Shown here: positions 1-11,558 of the stretch, one piece after another
Numbering within the stretch: position 1 is the stretch's first letter
Layout of the letters: each line of letters opens with the position of its first letter
Origin: Paragorgia papillata
Taxonomy: Eukaryota > Cnidaria > Anthozoa > Scleralcyonacea > Coralliidae
Length of the DNA: 64,000 bases
Reading direction: 5' to 3'
NCBI GenBank assembly: GCA_035771165.1
Contig: JAWNZC010000473.1
Coordinates: 5,487,501-5,551,500, forward strand
Notes under the pieces: generated by a model
The model's database searches: none
What the model saw: the letters and a program-made list of their open reading frames with translations, nothing else
What the model was told of the DNA's origin: nothing
Position numbers and translations under genes: made by a program

Positions 1-130
1 TCGCGCGTTTTTAGTGGCTATGAGTGAAACTGCAATCGTCATAAGTGGATTTAGCCCTGATGACGCGAGAATGAGATTAGTGGTTACCTGGCCCTTATTT
101 CTTTTGAAATTGGGCCAGGGTACCAGGCTA
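1..130 (-). mobile_element. Truncated copy of the TAGCCTGGTACC inverted-repeat element
   Basis: This is one end of a short TIR element cut by the window start. Read on the minus strand from 130 it begins TAGCCTGGTACCCTGGCCCA and matches the complete copy at 30073-30281 along its whole visible length. The other end and its target duplication lie outside the window. The 102-codon open frame through it is incidental. Confidence 0.8.
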
Positions 131-1039
131 GACCATGCTATGATCGAAGGCGCACAGGGCTTTTCTTGTGATACTTTGAGTAATCAAATTATTATGGATC
201 AACGAATACATTTCGACAGGATTACTCGAAGTACTTGTTTTTTCCGCTTACCAAGATGGACGACGTCAATATTTTTGAACGAACACAAACATCGAGGAAT
301 AAAAGTAGACAAGGTTGAGTAAAGAATAACTTTATTTTGATGCTTAAAGTAGAGAGAAAGGTGCAGAGCAGATATTTTGATATTTGAAAGAAAAGTAGCC
401 GGCGGTAAACCTTCGTGGCAACCGGCGGAGCACCGCCGGCCGCACTGGTAATGCCGCACCACAAATAGGAAGCATAGGGCACTTTAATTGCAGATTTCTA
501 AAGAACCAAACCCATGTTTATTGTTCGAGAAATATTTCGTTTCCAAGTAAGAAAATTAAAAACAATATCGCGAAAATGCGATTTAAATCATCGTGTGTTT
601 TTTTAAATTTTGTAATTGAAAAGATTGCACTGGCTTGCACTTACGAATATTCATATACTATATTTTAGCATACACCTCGGAGATGAGCAGTTCTTTTTAC
701 GCAATCTGATTGCCTCCTCAATCTTGGGGTATCTTCTACTATTCATCTCCGGCAAAACAAAATGGCCGCCAGTTTTTGGTTTTGTTGTTAAACTTATTAT
801 GGAGTAGAATAACGAGAAAAGTCAAGATAATTGAGTAGAAATGTGTATACATTGCGTTTTTTAAACTTTTCGAGCTATAACCTGACCATAAGTTGCAATA
901 GACTGTTTCGCCAAATTGTTAGCCATGTAACTTACATGAAAGTTCCGGAAAATATAAGCATGAAAAAACTTGTTATTTTATTTTGTGTGGTAATATATCT
1001 AAATCCACTACTATTCAACTCCACTTCGGTAAATAATTG
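131..1039. other. No gene seen
   Basis: AT-rich sequence with only short unremarkable open frames. A GC-rich patch at about 400-460 has CCGGCGG inverted motifs. No splice-flanked exon or transposon end was recognised. Confidence 0.5.
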
Positions 1040-1247
1040 TTAAAGGGTACTGGCAATAAAAATTAAGTTTGTCTCATTTGAAAGAACTCGCCAAATAGTA
1101 TAAGAAGACCTTTTGTAAGTAAGACCTTTTGGTCGAAATATTTCCAAAACAAAAACAGATACGGGAAAATTGTAAAAGGTCTTCTTACACCATTTGACGA
1201 GTTCTTTCAAATGAGATAAACTTATTTTATTGCCAATACCCTTTTAA
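1040..1247. mobile_element. 208-bp TTAA-bounded foldback element (MITE)
   Basis: The arms at about 1040-1116 and 1173-1247 are inverted copies of each other, starting TTAAAGGGTACTGGCAATAA on the left and TTAAAAGGGTATTGGCAATA on the complement of the right. TTAA at both borders fits the target choice of piggyBac-type transposases. There is no coding capacity. Confidence 0.75.
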
Positions 1248-1439
1248 ATGTAATCAATCATGCATGGTATTCATGCACGTTTGTTTTCCTTTTGATTTCT
1301 ATATTTCTTTTTCTTGGTGTTTTTAGGAATGATTTACATAATAACAGATGAGCATCAGTCAGTAGAAATCTGTTCTTACAGAGCCACGAGAGTTCTTGTT
1401 TGTTTTATGGCACTCTTCTTCCCCGTTGTTCAGGTATAT

Positions 1440-1800
1440 TACACTACACTGTAAATTTGGCAGTGTTCAGTGAGCACTTAATAAGTGCAAAATTACACTA
1501 TTTTGGTGTAAAACGGTAATGTACACTTCGTCAGTGTTAGGCAACACTCAGTATAGGTGTATTGGTACACTTGTCATGTGTTGCCACAACACTTGTTTGG
1601 TGTAAATCCAAATACTTCTGGTTTAACACCAGTATGATGTAAAAGTACACCATAACACTGTAGTTCAACACCATTTCCGTGTAAGTTAACACCAGACTAT
1701 ACAGTAAAGTTTAACAAAACACTTGTTTGGTGTTAACCGTGTTTTGGTGTTAACCAAAACACTTGTTTGGTGTTAACCAACACTCGCAAAGTATTAGTCG
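1440..1800. repeat. Degenerate ACAC/GTGT palindromic tandem repeat
   Basis: Units of the form AACACTTGTTTGGTGTTAAC recur, each a small inverted repeat of ACAC against GTGT. The best copies lie at about 1590-1610, 1716-1737 and 1756-1778, with looser copies between. The array could be the eroded inside of a foldback element. No boundaries were found. Confidence 0.6.
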
Positions 1801-1844
1801 TAACTTAAAGCGTTAGTTGGTTTGGCGTAAACGAGTTCGGTTAG

Positions 1845-1880
1845 TTAAAGGTGGCGTACAGTCCGTTCTGCGCATGACCG
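1845..1880 (+). mobile_element. Solo end of the TTAA / GTCCGTTCTGCGCATG element
   Basis: Starts with TTAAAGGTGGCGTACAGTCC and continues with the GTTCTGCGCATG motif, matching the end of the complete element at 22862-23208. Only one end is present here. Confidence 0.6.
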
Positions 1881-1924
1881 CAATGTGGTCCCCAAAACAT
1901 GACACGCTTGATGCAGGCGTCTTG

Positions 1925-2000
1925 TTAATTTCACTCTGGCTAACGCCAGACGATTTTATTCGTCAATGGGAGAGCTCCCGGAAACCTGGCCAATAAAGGG
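1925..2000. repeat. Dispersed CTAACGCCAGACGATTTTA repeat
   Basis: The motif CTAACGCCAGACGATTTTA followed by a TCGTCAA-like stretch and GAGAG recurs at about 62187-62235. Eroded or inverted relatives lie at about 54130-54180 and 55163-55205. It is an interspersed repeat of unknown type. Confidence 0.5.
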
Positions 2001-2178
2001 TTAACTGTTTCTTTTCATTTCTCAGGCTGCTCGTGTAACCACGCTAGGGTCGAGGTTCAAACAGATTTCTCTTGATGTCAGAGTTTTTGGCCATCAGACA
2101 AGTTCTCAACTCGAATTGGATTCTTTTCTGGTTTTTGTTCAGAGTGCCGATTTAAAGGTAGACTTAAAACCTGACAGT

Positions 2179-2560
2179 CCCTTACGAAAATTTCATATAA
2201 GACGATTTCATATATGAAATGTCAATTTCATATATTAAATTTGTAATTTCATATATGAAAATGTTCCAATTCCATATATGAAATTTCTTATTCCATATAC
2301 GAAATTTTTCTCTTCATACAAAAATTTCATATATGGAATATGAAATTTCATATATGGAATAAGAAATTTCATATATGGAATAAGAAATTTCATATATGGA
2401 ATAAGAAATTTCATATATGGAATTGGCATTTTCATATATGAAATTTGTAATTCATATATGAAATGTCTAATTTCATATATGAAATACAAACTTAATATAT
2501 GAAATTAACATTTCATATATGAAATCGTATATGAAGTCTTATATGAAATTTTCGTAAGGG
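2179..2560. repeat. 382-bp foldback element built of TTTCATATATGAAA palindromes
   Basis: The outer arms are exact inverted copies: CCCTTACGAAAATTTCATAT at the left and its complement at the right. Between them lie about 15 copies of the palindrome TTTCATATATGAAA and variants. The central part (about 2340-2420) contains perfect 21-bp tandem units of the type AAGAAATTTCATATATGGAA plus T. The 84-codon minus frame inside is a translation of the repeat. No target duplication was found. Confidence 0.85.
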
Positions 2561-3848
2561 GTGTTACAAATAATTGCATTTTTATAATAACTTTTATATT
2601 ATTTTTATAATATCGTAATATTTTAGTTAAAATTGTGACTAGCGCGCACTCGCGTAAGTTACATATACCTTTGCTTTTCATTTTGTATCACTATTTTAAA
2701 TTATTGCTAATTTTTTTGTAGTTTAAGGTTACATTAGATGATGAAAGCATATTTTTCATTGTTTTGGAAAATTAGCCATTGTGCACCACATTTTAGAGCT
2801 ATATATTTCATTATGAAAATCTAATTTTAGTGAGAATGTATTTTAAACTTTCCTCTTTATAACGAGTTCTCCAACACGGATTTTTCCACAAAATTGGCGC
2901 ACAAAACTGGTCTTTTAAATCTCGGGTTTTACTAGATTTTTTTCAAATTTTGTTACGTCTTTCTTTGTCACCGAGTTTACCCGACGGAACTCAACACAAA
3001 ATCGACAGTTTCCATCTTTCTTTGGATCCATTAGTTTTGTTATGAACTATTCTGTGTTAGTCTGAATTTTGGTCTCTTTGTCGTTTTAGCCAACGCAAAT
3101 CTGAAAAGAATGCCGTGTATCTAAGTAACCACTAAAAAGTATAAAACAAGCGCACACGGTTTTATGCGATTACCATTCAAGATTGAAAATATGGTATGCA
3201 GGAAATTTTTTTAGTAAAACGGTTGTATTTTCGTTAACTCGTTAAAATTAGGGGAAGTTTGAAATGAATACTCATCAAATTTATATTTTCACAATCAGCA
3301 ATTATTTGTCTTTCTTGACTGGAAATTTGAGATACATACTGCATAAAATTCGCAGCGCAGTAGTCAATCTCCCAAAACATACCCTCATCATCTAAGTTTG
3401 TCATTACGAGTCCCACCAATTTGAGGAAAATCAAGAAAAAAGTCCATTTAATATCACAAAGGAAGTGTACGTTGTGGACACCTTACTTTATGATTTATAA
3501 AAAAATAAGGAATATCTCTGGAAATAAACAATAGAACGTGCTTAAACTTTGTATGCCTATAGTATCTAATAAAATACACTTCTCTGTGGAACTTTTGTAG
3601 TTTAAATTAGTTCAAAGTAAACAAAAAGCATTTTCAGAGCGAAAAACCTTGCAGATTTGTTGAAAAAAAAGTCACTCCTCTGAGGTTCACTGTTGCTAAG
3701 TAACCAAGCGATCAATCACATGCAAGTACTGCTGATCAAGGAACCAATCAAGTACAAATAATTTTGCCCTGAATTACAAAAAAATGCCCTCTTCATTAGC
3801 CAATCATATTCAAGTAATTTTGCCCTCTATATTATTACAATTGTAATC
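2561..3848. other. No gene seen
   Basis: AT-rich intergenic sequence. No exon with credible splice sites and no inverted-repeat element were recognised. Confidence 0.5.
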
Positions 3849-4120
3849 TATTTTAGTATAAATACGCATGTGCATGATTATATTGGTCGAGCCACTTCGG
3901 ACTAATTCTCGATAATCACCTACAGCGTTTATTCAAAATGGCCGCCAGCCAATTTGTCAATGCGACAGTCGAGGAAATTAACGATTTTAAAGAAAATATT
4001 GTTCCTAAAACTACGAATTGTGTATTTATACTAAAACAATTATTCGCCTTAGGCTCAGTGAATATCAGTCAATAACAACCTCACCGATATTCATCTAGCC
4101 TTCGGCGAATAATTGTTAAA
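3849..4120 (-). mobile_element. Internally deleted copy of the ACAATTATTCGCC element
   Basis: Inverted repeats ACAATTATTCGCC at about 4036-4115 enclose a short centre. The sequence to the left (3849-4035) is the reverse complement of about 59050-59255, beside the longer copy at 58276-59053. The two copies share both flanks, so the TIR segment is part of a larger repeat unit and this copy lost about 700 bp of its inside. Confidence 0.7.
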
Positions 4121-4570
4121 TAATCTTTTCCCCTAGTCAACCTATTTTAACACTATTCTTTATAGATTTGTAACTTTATGGTTTAGTATATATGTAGTTT
4201 TTATATTTTCACTTAATTTGTTATTATATGTTGACTTGAATTTGTCCACGAATTTTTACTAGTTTGCGTGCTAGTGACTCCGTGCCTTTAATGTGTGTGA
4301 TCAGCTACTTATCGTCTCTGTTTGTATCTCTCTAGGCCAGGTTATTTTTTGCTCCAATAAGAGGTGGCTTTCTCTGTGGATTAATACTTGTCTCAATCTT
4401 CACTCTCCTTATCCTGATGCACACTGGTGAGATCGCCTCCAATACAAAGTTATTCTAGTTAACTTTGTTACACGAAGAAATAGGGATCTTAACATCTATG
4501 CGACGGCGACCTTCAAACAAAATAATTATTTTTGCAAAATAAGGAGAATGAATACTTTTTTTGTTCTAAT

Positions 4571-4731
4571 GGCTCTTTTCCACTCATTGCAGAAACTAGT
4601 TCGCAGCTTGCTGCGAGTGCTTGTATCTCATTAAACAGAACTCACAACGAGAAAACAAGCACTGCGAGTTGTTTTTAATTAGATGCAAACACTCGCAGCG
4701 AGCTGGTTTTTGCGATGACTGGAAAAGAGCC
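4571..4731. mobile_element. 161-bp MITE with GGCTCTTTTCC inverted repeats
   Basis: The left arm starts GGCTCTTTTCCACTCATTGC. The right arm is its diverged complement, ending GACTGGAAAAGAGCC. Both contain a CTCGCAGC/GCTGCGAG core. It directly abuts the next element. A related partial arm occurs at about 57690-57735. Confidence 0.75.
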
Positions 4732-4970
4732 TTAAAGCCTGGCCAAACGCTTTCAACATTTCATTCAACATCGTTCAACATTGTTGAATTCAACCGTGAT
4801 TCAACATGTTGAAAGCGTTTGGCCACCCTGTTGAATGATGTTGAACGTTGTTGAATGGTGTTGAATGATGTTGAACGAAATTTGAACATGTTCAAATTTT
4901 CGTTCAACATGCGTTCAACAATGTTGAACGATGTTGAATGAAATGTTGAAAGCGTTTGGCCAGGCTTTAA
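4732..4970. mobile_element. 239-bp TTAA-bounded MITE filled with TGTTGAA repeats
   Basis: The ends are TTAAAGCCTGGCCAAACGCT and its exact complement, with TTAA at both borders. The inside is an array of short GTTCAACA/TGTTGAAC units in both orientations, so the whole element can fold on itself. It carries no protein. Confidence 0.85.
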
Positions 4971-5013
4971 GAGTATCTCCAACACCGTCCTCATTCTGTA
5001 TATATAACGCCAC

Positions 5014-5254
5014 TTAAGGGTCCTTCATATCAGGCGGGCTAGCCGGGTTACCGGGCTGATTTTATGTCACGAAAATCTTTCTATGACCGCAAAAAAGAAT
5101 TAGAATACCCTGTGTGTTATGCTTACAGAAAAACGAAGGCAAGGTTGCTTTGTTATGTCATTCTGCCCTTCTCAAATAGTCGTAATAAGATTTTCGTGGC
5201 CTAAAATCAGCCCCGGTAACCGGGCTAGCCCACCTCGTATGAACAGCCCCTTAA
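5014..5254. mobile_element. 241-bp TTAA-bounded MITE with GGGCTAGCC arms
   Basis: TTAA stands at both ends. Arms of about 65 bp are inverted copies containing GGGCTAGCC, GGTTACCGGG and CACGAAAATCTT. No coding sequence. Confidence 0.8.
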
Positions 5255-5506
5255 GCTGGATTTCCACTATGCGTAAAATATCGCGCGCTCGACTTTTTTC
5301 TTTTATCTTGCGAGTTTCCATGTGGAACGAAGTAGAAAACTGTTCAATTTGTACAATGGAAAAGTCGAGCGCGTGATATTTTACGCCATCCACACGTATA
5401 CGTTTTCCTAGCGTTTTCATATTGTTTCAGGTAATGAGACCATTGTTTTCTGCTCCCCTGAGGACCGAGAACAATATAAAAGCGCTATGAAAACGCAATA
5501 CGTGTG
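5255..5506. repeat. Two adjoining foldback repeats
   Basis: The first (5270-5385) has arms GCGTAAAATATCGCGCGCTC and its near complement. The second (about 5391-5506) has arms CACACGTATACGTTTTCCTA and a diverged complement ending in CGTGTGCG. The first opens with GGATTTCCACT, also seen at 35012 and near 35680. Confidence 0.65.
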
Positions 5507-5761
5507 CGAGCGTTTTAACTTCGTCTGTAATGCGACATAAATGCGATGTCGAGTTAAACGTCGAATTTCAGTCGAATTTAATTGTTTTACTTGGACGCGT
5601 AGAACCTGAAAACAATTCCTTGAAAAAATGGCGCTGAATTGTTACAGACAGAAGAGAAACATTTAATCCCACGCGTCGATAATCCGTCGTGTGACTCGAA
5701 CACGCATTTTCGTCGCACTCAGATCTGTCGGACTCAGACTAATTAGATTGCCGAGACGAAT

Positions 5762-6243
5762 TTAAGGTGGCTCCATACAGTTTCTTGAAAAATGGAAAAT
5801 ACAAGTTTGAGAGTCCAAAACACGTGATTAAACAATCCGTTGATTAAACAATACAAGTTTGAGAGTCCAAAACACGTGATTAAACAATCCGATAAAACAT
5901 GATTTTTCCGGGGAAAAAATTATTTGTTCTACAGAATTTTTTTTAAATCGGCCTATTGATTACTCATACTTCAAGAAAAGTTTTAATGAAAAAAAAATTG
6001 GGGGTCACCAAAGTTTTTTTCGAATTAAATTAGTTTGAAGGGTAATTGGCAGCCATTTTGAAAACATCATTGTTGCCATAGCAACAACTGTTGCTATTTA
6101 TTTGGAAACAGTTTTTGATTGTCAGACTGTTTAACTATGCATAACATTTAGTTTTATTCTTTTTCCGAATTGTTTATGCACGTGTTTTGGACTCTCAAAC
6201 TTGTATTTAACATTTTTCAAGAAACTGTGTGGAGACACCTTAA
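5762..6243. mobile_element. 482-bp TTAA-bounded element, TTAAGGTGGCTCCATACAG family
   Basis: It starts TTAAGGTGGCTCCATACAGT and ends with the diverged complement followed by TTAA. The left arm contains a tandem duplication of about 40 bp (about 5803-5890, the GTTTGAGAGTCCAAAACACG segment twice). A second copy lacking its right end is at 60664. The ends resemble those of the 1279-bp element at 46902. Confidence 0.85.
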
Positions 6244-8592
6244 TTCGTGTGTCGAATTTAACCGAGTTATACGTCGCAGTTTCGTCGAGTAAAATTCAAA
6301 CTGTTAAATTCGTCTGAATTAAATTCGTCTATTGTGCGACGTTTAGCGCAGGCCATAGTTTCATAGCGTTTTCACGTCTTTGGGACGACGTCAACTCACC
6401 ACCAAAAGATGAGAACTGATGCTTGAGATTGACTTCAATACAGACACTACAATAATTTTAGAGGTACTGGGGCGTCTTGGAATTAAGTTATTGACTTTTC
6501 AAAGTCAGTATAATAATCAGTTAATCATGACTTCTTTAAATTGAAAAATCTATGTTTCTTTCTAACCGCCGTCCCGTAAGGTCCCTAATATATCGGAATG
6601 ATGACTGACTAATCGAACGAATAATGTGAAGAAGATCCTGATTGTCATATAATTTCTAGAATAGAGTAAATATATAATACCCATAATTTAGAATAAATAC
6701 ATTAATTTATACATTCGCAAATTTACCTTGCGTGTTTTGTTTTTTTGTGGGTACCCCCCTCCCCCCAAAGCAGTTCTTACAGTCGGCTTAAGGTTGTTCC
6801 CTAGGGTTTTGCATAGCCACTGGAAAGGGAGAGGGCTGTGAAACTCCGCTCTGAAACAATAGAACTTCCGGTTTGATGTTAAAAATTTCACGCCTGAGCG
6901 TCACGTGATCTTGAACCGGCATGGCCAGTGTACTCTTTCATATGGCTTACATTAGATTATAACCTTGTTCTTCGTTTTAAACGGCACGATGTCGGTTATG
7001 GTGACTTCTAAAAATCCACAAGAAACATGATATTTACAAGTCCAAAGGAGTACCCTTGTATTTCGTTAACAAAATTTGGTAGGAATTCGGTTTTTGACGA
7101 CCTACGAACTTAAGACAGCGACAGTGCTGTTAGTGTATACTGTAGTCCGTCATTTTTATGACAAATTTTATATTTTACATTGATTTTGCGTTAATTTTAG
7201 ATATTAGTTTATTCAATAATATGATTGTGTGCACAAAGAAATCACCTCAAAAAGATCGGATTGGTTTTAACAGGACCGTGAGAGTTTTTTAAGTCGCGCA
7301 TTTCTCAAATAAGACGTAAACAAATATATATGGTGGTGCATCGTTGTGTAGATGATCGGCGTTCGGTTTCATGATGGACTTTATCGTGACATTAAAATGA
7401 TCATCCCTTGAACATTACACAATCGTATCAAGCGCTAACTCATGCATGGCTCACTCAAATAATTCACACTTTGGCATTGTGAGCAAATTAGCCGTAGCGC
7501 GAACTATTTTCTCCCCGCCGGACTAATTTAATATTGTAAACAAACATTTATAAGATTCTCAGCTACAAAAATCTCTATTCCCAGTGATTTAAAAACCCTT
7601 TCTGTTTCAATGTAAAAAATATTAAGTCACCAAGGTTGATCTGAATTTCATTCTCGTATTATACAATGTCTATTTTCTTACTTCGACACGATCTTAATAT
7701 TTCATCCTCTGCTGATCCCCAACTTATTAATATGTCAAGGCAGTGATTTAACTCGAAAGCTTTATACTTTAATTACACTCTCACATATGTATATTCTTTC
7801 ATAAAATATTTTGTTTTATATTTAACTCTGATTTATTTATGTATCACTATGTAAACTTTGTATTTTTCATTGTAAGTATTAAAAATAGTGTGAATAAATT
7901 GAAATTATCATAAATCGCCGCATGTCTACAAATTATTAATAAAAGAAAACCAAGGAACAACGCAGTCGAAAAGCATTTGTCGTCTCCGTGCCATCATTAA
8001 ATCGGAGTTTTGCACTTTTGTTGTCAGATGGCAATGTTTCTTAATACTTTAGTTATTCTAATAAACTGATACGCATACGACAATTGCCAGTTCTCACCGT
8101 TGTTTATGAAACGCAATACACCAGACATTTAGTGCATTTAATATTCAATGAAGGCAACTCAACTTACGACATATAATTTAGCACAACCATTCATATTAAG
8201 ACAAAAGCGAATTTTAGTTTTAGTTGTAGTAACTGTTGGCAAAACAGTATTGTATACATTATTTTACCTCGACTCTCACCGTGTTCGGTCCACCATTGAT
8301 CGTTTATTCGAATTTACTGCACTTTATTAAATATTCTTTGCAAAGGGAGTTTTCATGAGGGACCATCTATGCATATAACGTCCAAATGAAGTGGAATTTA
8401 TATCGAAACCATCACGGAAGAACTTCGTTGTAGCACTTGCAGGTACGCGCCTCGCTGCTCTAATGAAAAATCTTGCTTTTTAGTGCTCAATCATGCAGGT
8501 TCAACGTCACGTGATCTTGAATTTGGCGAACAATAACATAAATCTCAGTCACGCCCACTTTCACATGGGTTTTGTGACCGCGCGTTAGCTGG
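6244..8592. other. No gene seen
   Basis: The first 120 bp contains CGTCGAATTT-type repeats that echo 5515-5590. The rest is AT-rich. A run of C and a poly-T tract lie near 6735-6770. No exon was recognised. Confidence 0.45.
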
Positions 8593-9064
8593 CAACCTCG
8601 TACCCAGGCTTTTCGCTCCCGCCCTCGTCGAGCGAAAACCCTGGCATGGGCTGGCCACGTGCCTCCCAGAATCTGGGTATACTAAGGGGGGGGCGGGGGG
8701 GATCGTTTACACGTTCGTGTTTTCTATCTGACGGCATGTTTTTATCGTGTCTGGATTCCGTCGAAGGTGACATTTCGGGGCATCTTTTCGCTCTGGATTT
8801 CGAAGCAATTGAGTGTTGGCTTTCCAAAATTAACTGTTTAAATGCCTTAAAACTGCCGAGTCTTCTTTCGCAAGGCCTGCATAGGACGTGAGGCAGATAT
8901 TCACCTTGTGGGAGAGAGTTTCCGAGTAATTCTTCAGCCACTGACAGAATACCAGAATTGCCGCGATAAAAGATATTTTTTCAGTGAGTTACATCGCAAA
9001 TCTCGAGACACAAGCGGCAGCACGAACTGTAGAAGTTTTTCGGTGTAGTAAACTGTTTCGACAT
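8593..9064 (-). pseudogene. Broken ZAD-like C2C2 zinc-finger gene inside the element
   Basis: Reading the minus strand, a short frame from ATG at 9064 encodes a start peptide ending in CCRLCLEICD, and stops at about 8993. A second frame after a good acceptor at 8941-8942 encodes LPHVLCRPCERRLGSFKAFK and continues to 8585. CxxC plus CRPCxxxLxxFKxF is the layout of the ZAD (zinc-finger-associated) domain, whose two CxxC pairs bind one zinc. The join does not work: the candidate donor after the first half is phase 0, while the second half needs phase 1. It is therefore a decayed or captured gene piece. No C2H2 fingers follow. Confidence 0.5.
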
Positions 9065-9300
9065 CAAGCCAGATCCAGGTGCAGTTGCATTGTCGTTAAA
9101 TGATACGAAATGATATGTGAGCTCGTGTCGCGGCAATCTAATAAACCGAAACTATACGTTTGATGATAAATAACACAAGACAATACGTACTTATCATCCC
9201 CTCCCTAATAACGGTATTTTAACCACGTGACCAGCCCATGCCAGGGTTTTCACTCGACGAGTTCGCGAGGGCGGGAGCGAAAAGCCTGGGTACGAGGTTG
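8593..9300. mobile_element. 708-bp TIR element with 9-bp target duplication
   Basis: It begins CAACCTCGTACCCAGGCTTT and ends with the inverted copy. The TIRs extend about 60 bp. The target duplication GTTAGCTGG is present at 8584-8592 and 9301-9309. A 9-bp duplication fits Mutator-like or KDZ-type transposases rather than hAT (8 bp). Relatives with the same terminal motif but different insides are at 30294-30785 and 33789-34741. It carries the ZAD-like pseudogene described separately. Confidence 0.9.
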
Positions 9301-9424
9301 GTTAGCTGGTTGCTTATTTGGCGGAAAATTCACTGATAGTTGGGAACTAATTTTATGACGTCAGCACGCGTAAAAACGTCTAAGAATGAACGCAGATATC
9401 TTGTGTTTCCTTCGTGGTGGTAGT

Positions 9425-9790
9425 GACTGACGTTCCTACGGCCTCAGTGGCGGTCATCTTCAGAGTCAAGTGAAATGTTTCTGTCAGGTTCGTCTATATT
9501 TATGTGAAAATGCGTTACAAACAAACAAATAAACAGACAAACAAACAAACAAACAGTATAATTATTTTTTTACTTTTTTATCTCGACAACACCAACAAAC
9601 AAATCCCGACAGCACCACCCACGAACAATACCCACCTCCCCTGACAACACCCACTACAGATTCCACGCATACCACAATCGTGACATAATGAACCGGACAC
9701 ATAAATATAGACGAACCTGACAGAAACCTTTCACTTGACTCTGAAGATGACCGCCGCTGAGGCCGTCGAAACGTCAGTCACTCCCACCAC
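9425..9790. mobile_element. Head-to-head pair of Penelope-like 3' tails
   Basis: About 95 bp at 9422-9515 is repeated in inverse orientation at 9695-9790, with the centre rich in ACAA tetranucleotides. The right copy holds CTGAAGA, then a GAC/GTC stem, then GAAACGTCAGTCAC, resembling the CUGANGA...GAAA core of the hammerhead motifs known from Penelope-like elements. No reverse transcriptase is present. Confidence 0.45.
9518..9556. repeat. (ACAA)n microsatellite
   Basis: Imperfect run of ACAA/ACAAAC units in the centre of the inverted pair. Confidence 0.8.
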
Positions 9791-11558
9791 TAACAGTCTT
9801 TCTCAAGACTACTCCAACTTAGACGAGCAACTTTCTCAAACATGTGTTTCCTTCGGTAAATTTTTTTGAAAATTTGCACAGTTTAAGAAGAAACGTATAC
9901 CTTTCTACTGCTTTACTTAAAAAATATTCTATTGAACGAATTTTGCTTAATGTTAAAAATCATTAAATTTGGTGATACTGATAAAGTCATCTGAGTAACG
10001 TCACATTTAGTTTGCACTAAAATGTTTCTTGAAGGAATTTCCTCAAGGCTGCAAAGTTTGAAAAAGATTTCACTGAAGGAAACTCGAGAAAAAAAGATAT
10101 AAAAAAAAATCAATCAAAAGATCACCTATTTTTAAGGCTCGTTGTTGCCGTGGTAACAATCTTCCAGTAGTAAATCAACAAAAACATATTTGCGAGAATG
10201 TTGAAAATCATACTGAAGAAGTTCGTGAATATACATCACAAAGAAAAATACTAGGCTACTTTAAGTGCATGTACTAATATTAGTCCAGTATAGTTAAGAA
10301 TTATATAGAAACCACTTTAAGGGGCCCCGAAACTTAAAATTTAGATGTATAACACAGAGATAAATTAATATTTCTAATTTTAAATTATTATTTTCAGTAA
10401 CATCGAGTCAGCTGCTATGGCAACACAGGCAGTAACAAATTCCCTTCAAAATGGCCTATTTATACCTCGCGTATTTGAAAAATAAGCACGGTGGCCAACA
10501 ATATTTTATTCTTGCAGAATTTTCCTTTAAGCTTCTTAAACTCGTCAATAATTTATTTGGAAAGTTAAAAAAAAAGAAAAATATTTCATCAGTTTTAGAA
10601 ATCGAAGACTACAGTCAAATTTAGCAAACTTTCAGGTCGATTTTCTCTTAAAATATTGATTTGTTTGAGAAGCTATATCCAACACTCGTCAGTGTTCATC
10701 CTCCGATGTCTAAATACAGCCAAGCTGGTTAAAAAAACTCGACTTCGCCTCGTATTTCCACTTGCTTGGCTGTATTTAGAAATCGGAAAAAGAAAACTGA
10801 CTCTGAAAACTGACTTACTACATTTCATATAGCATTGTATTCAAGTTTATAGTCGTGTTTAGTTTTGTAAGTTTAGCATTTATATAGATACTTTTGCATT
10901 ACATGGCATTCGAAATCGCTCGTCATCTTAGTGTAGGTCTGGTCTAGACTCTAAATATATTGCTCATTTATTACACTCAGTGTTTCTGGGTGCTGTGACG
11001 AGCCGATGCCAGGGCCTTTTTCCGCCCTCCCAATTTAAAAGAGGCCCTGGATGTGAATTTACTTACTATGTGTTTGCAAATTCTCGCAATTACTGTAGTT
11101 ATCAAATCATATATGCATCACGAGGAAAATCAGATTTTGTGAATAGATGGTTTGCACATGACGACGTTGGTTGATTTTTCCGGTTGGTAAACACTGTTGA
11201 CACACCACTTACGGCATGTTTGTTTTAGCAAGGGTATTGGAAATTAAAGTGCCCCTAACCCCCCAAAATCATCATCGAATAGCTCATCGAATGTACTCTT
11301 TATTTGTAGTGTTTTAGTGAATGGATAAATTGTCCAGTTTTAATGGCGTGTTGAATTTGGCTTTTGGTGGCCCAGTGCCGTCGGAAATTTTTATAATCAG
11401 GAGCCTGGGACTAGCACGTTGTTTTGACGTCATGTAAGGTAGTAAGTATATAGTTGCTTTGATGATCTGAGCTGCTTTGACTTACATATTATTTGATCGA
11501 TTCGGCCGGCGCTCGACAAACTTCACATTCTTAAAGTTCTCAGTATTGTCTAACAATC
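9791..11558. other. No gene; one palindrome and one element remnant
   Basis: A foldback of about 80 bp lies at 10705-10790 (arms around AATACAGCCAAGC and GCTTGGCTGTATT). Near 10997-11035 the string GAGCCGATGCCAGGGCC matches the inner TIR of the 30294 element, a solo remnant. The rest is featureless AT-rich sequence. Confidence 0.5.

Noticed and set aside
2235..2489. 84-codon minus-strand frame with repeated YMKF peptides
   Set aside because: It is a translation of the TTTCATATATGAAA repeat, whose 21-bp unit keeps the frame open.
8646..8891. 81-codon plus frame
   Set aside because: Antisense shadow of the ZAD-like frame on the other strand.
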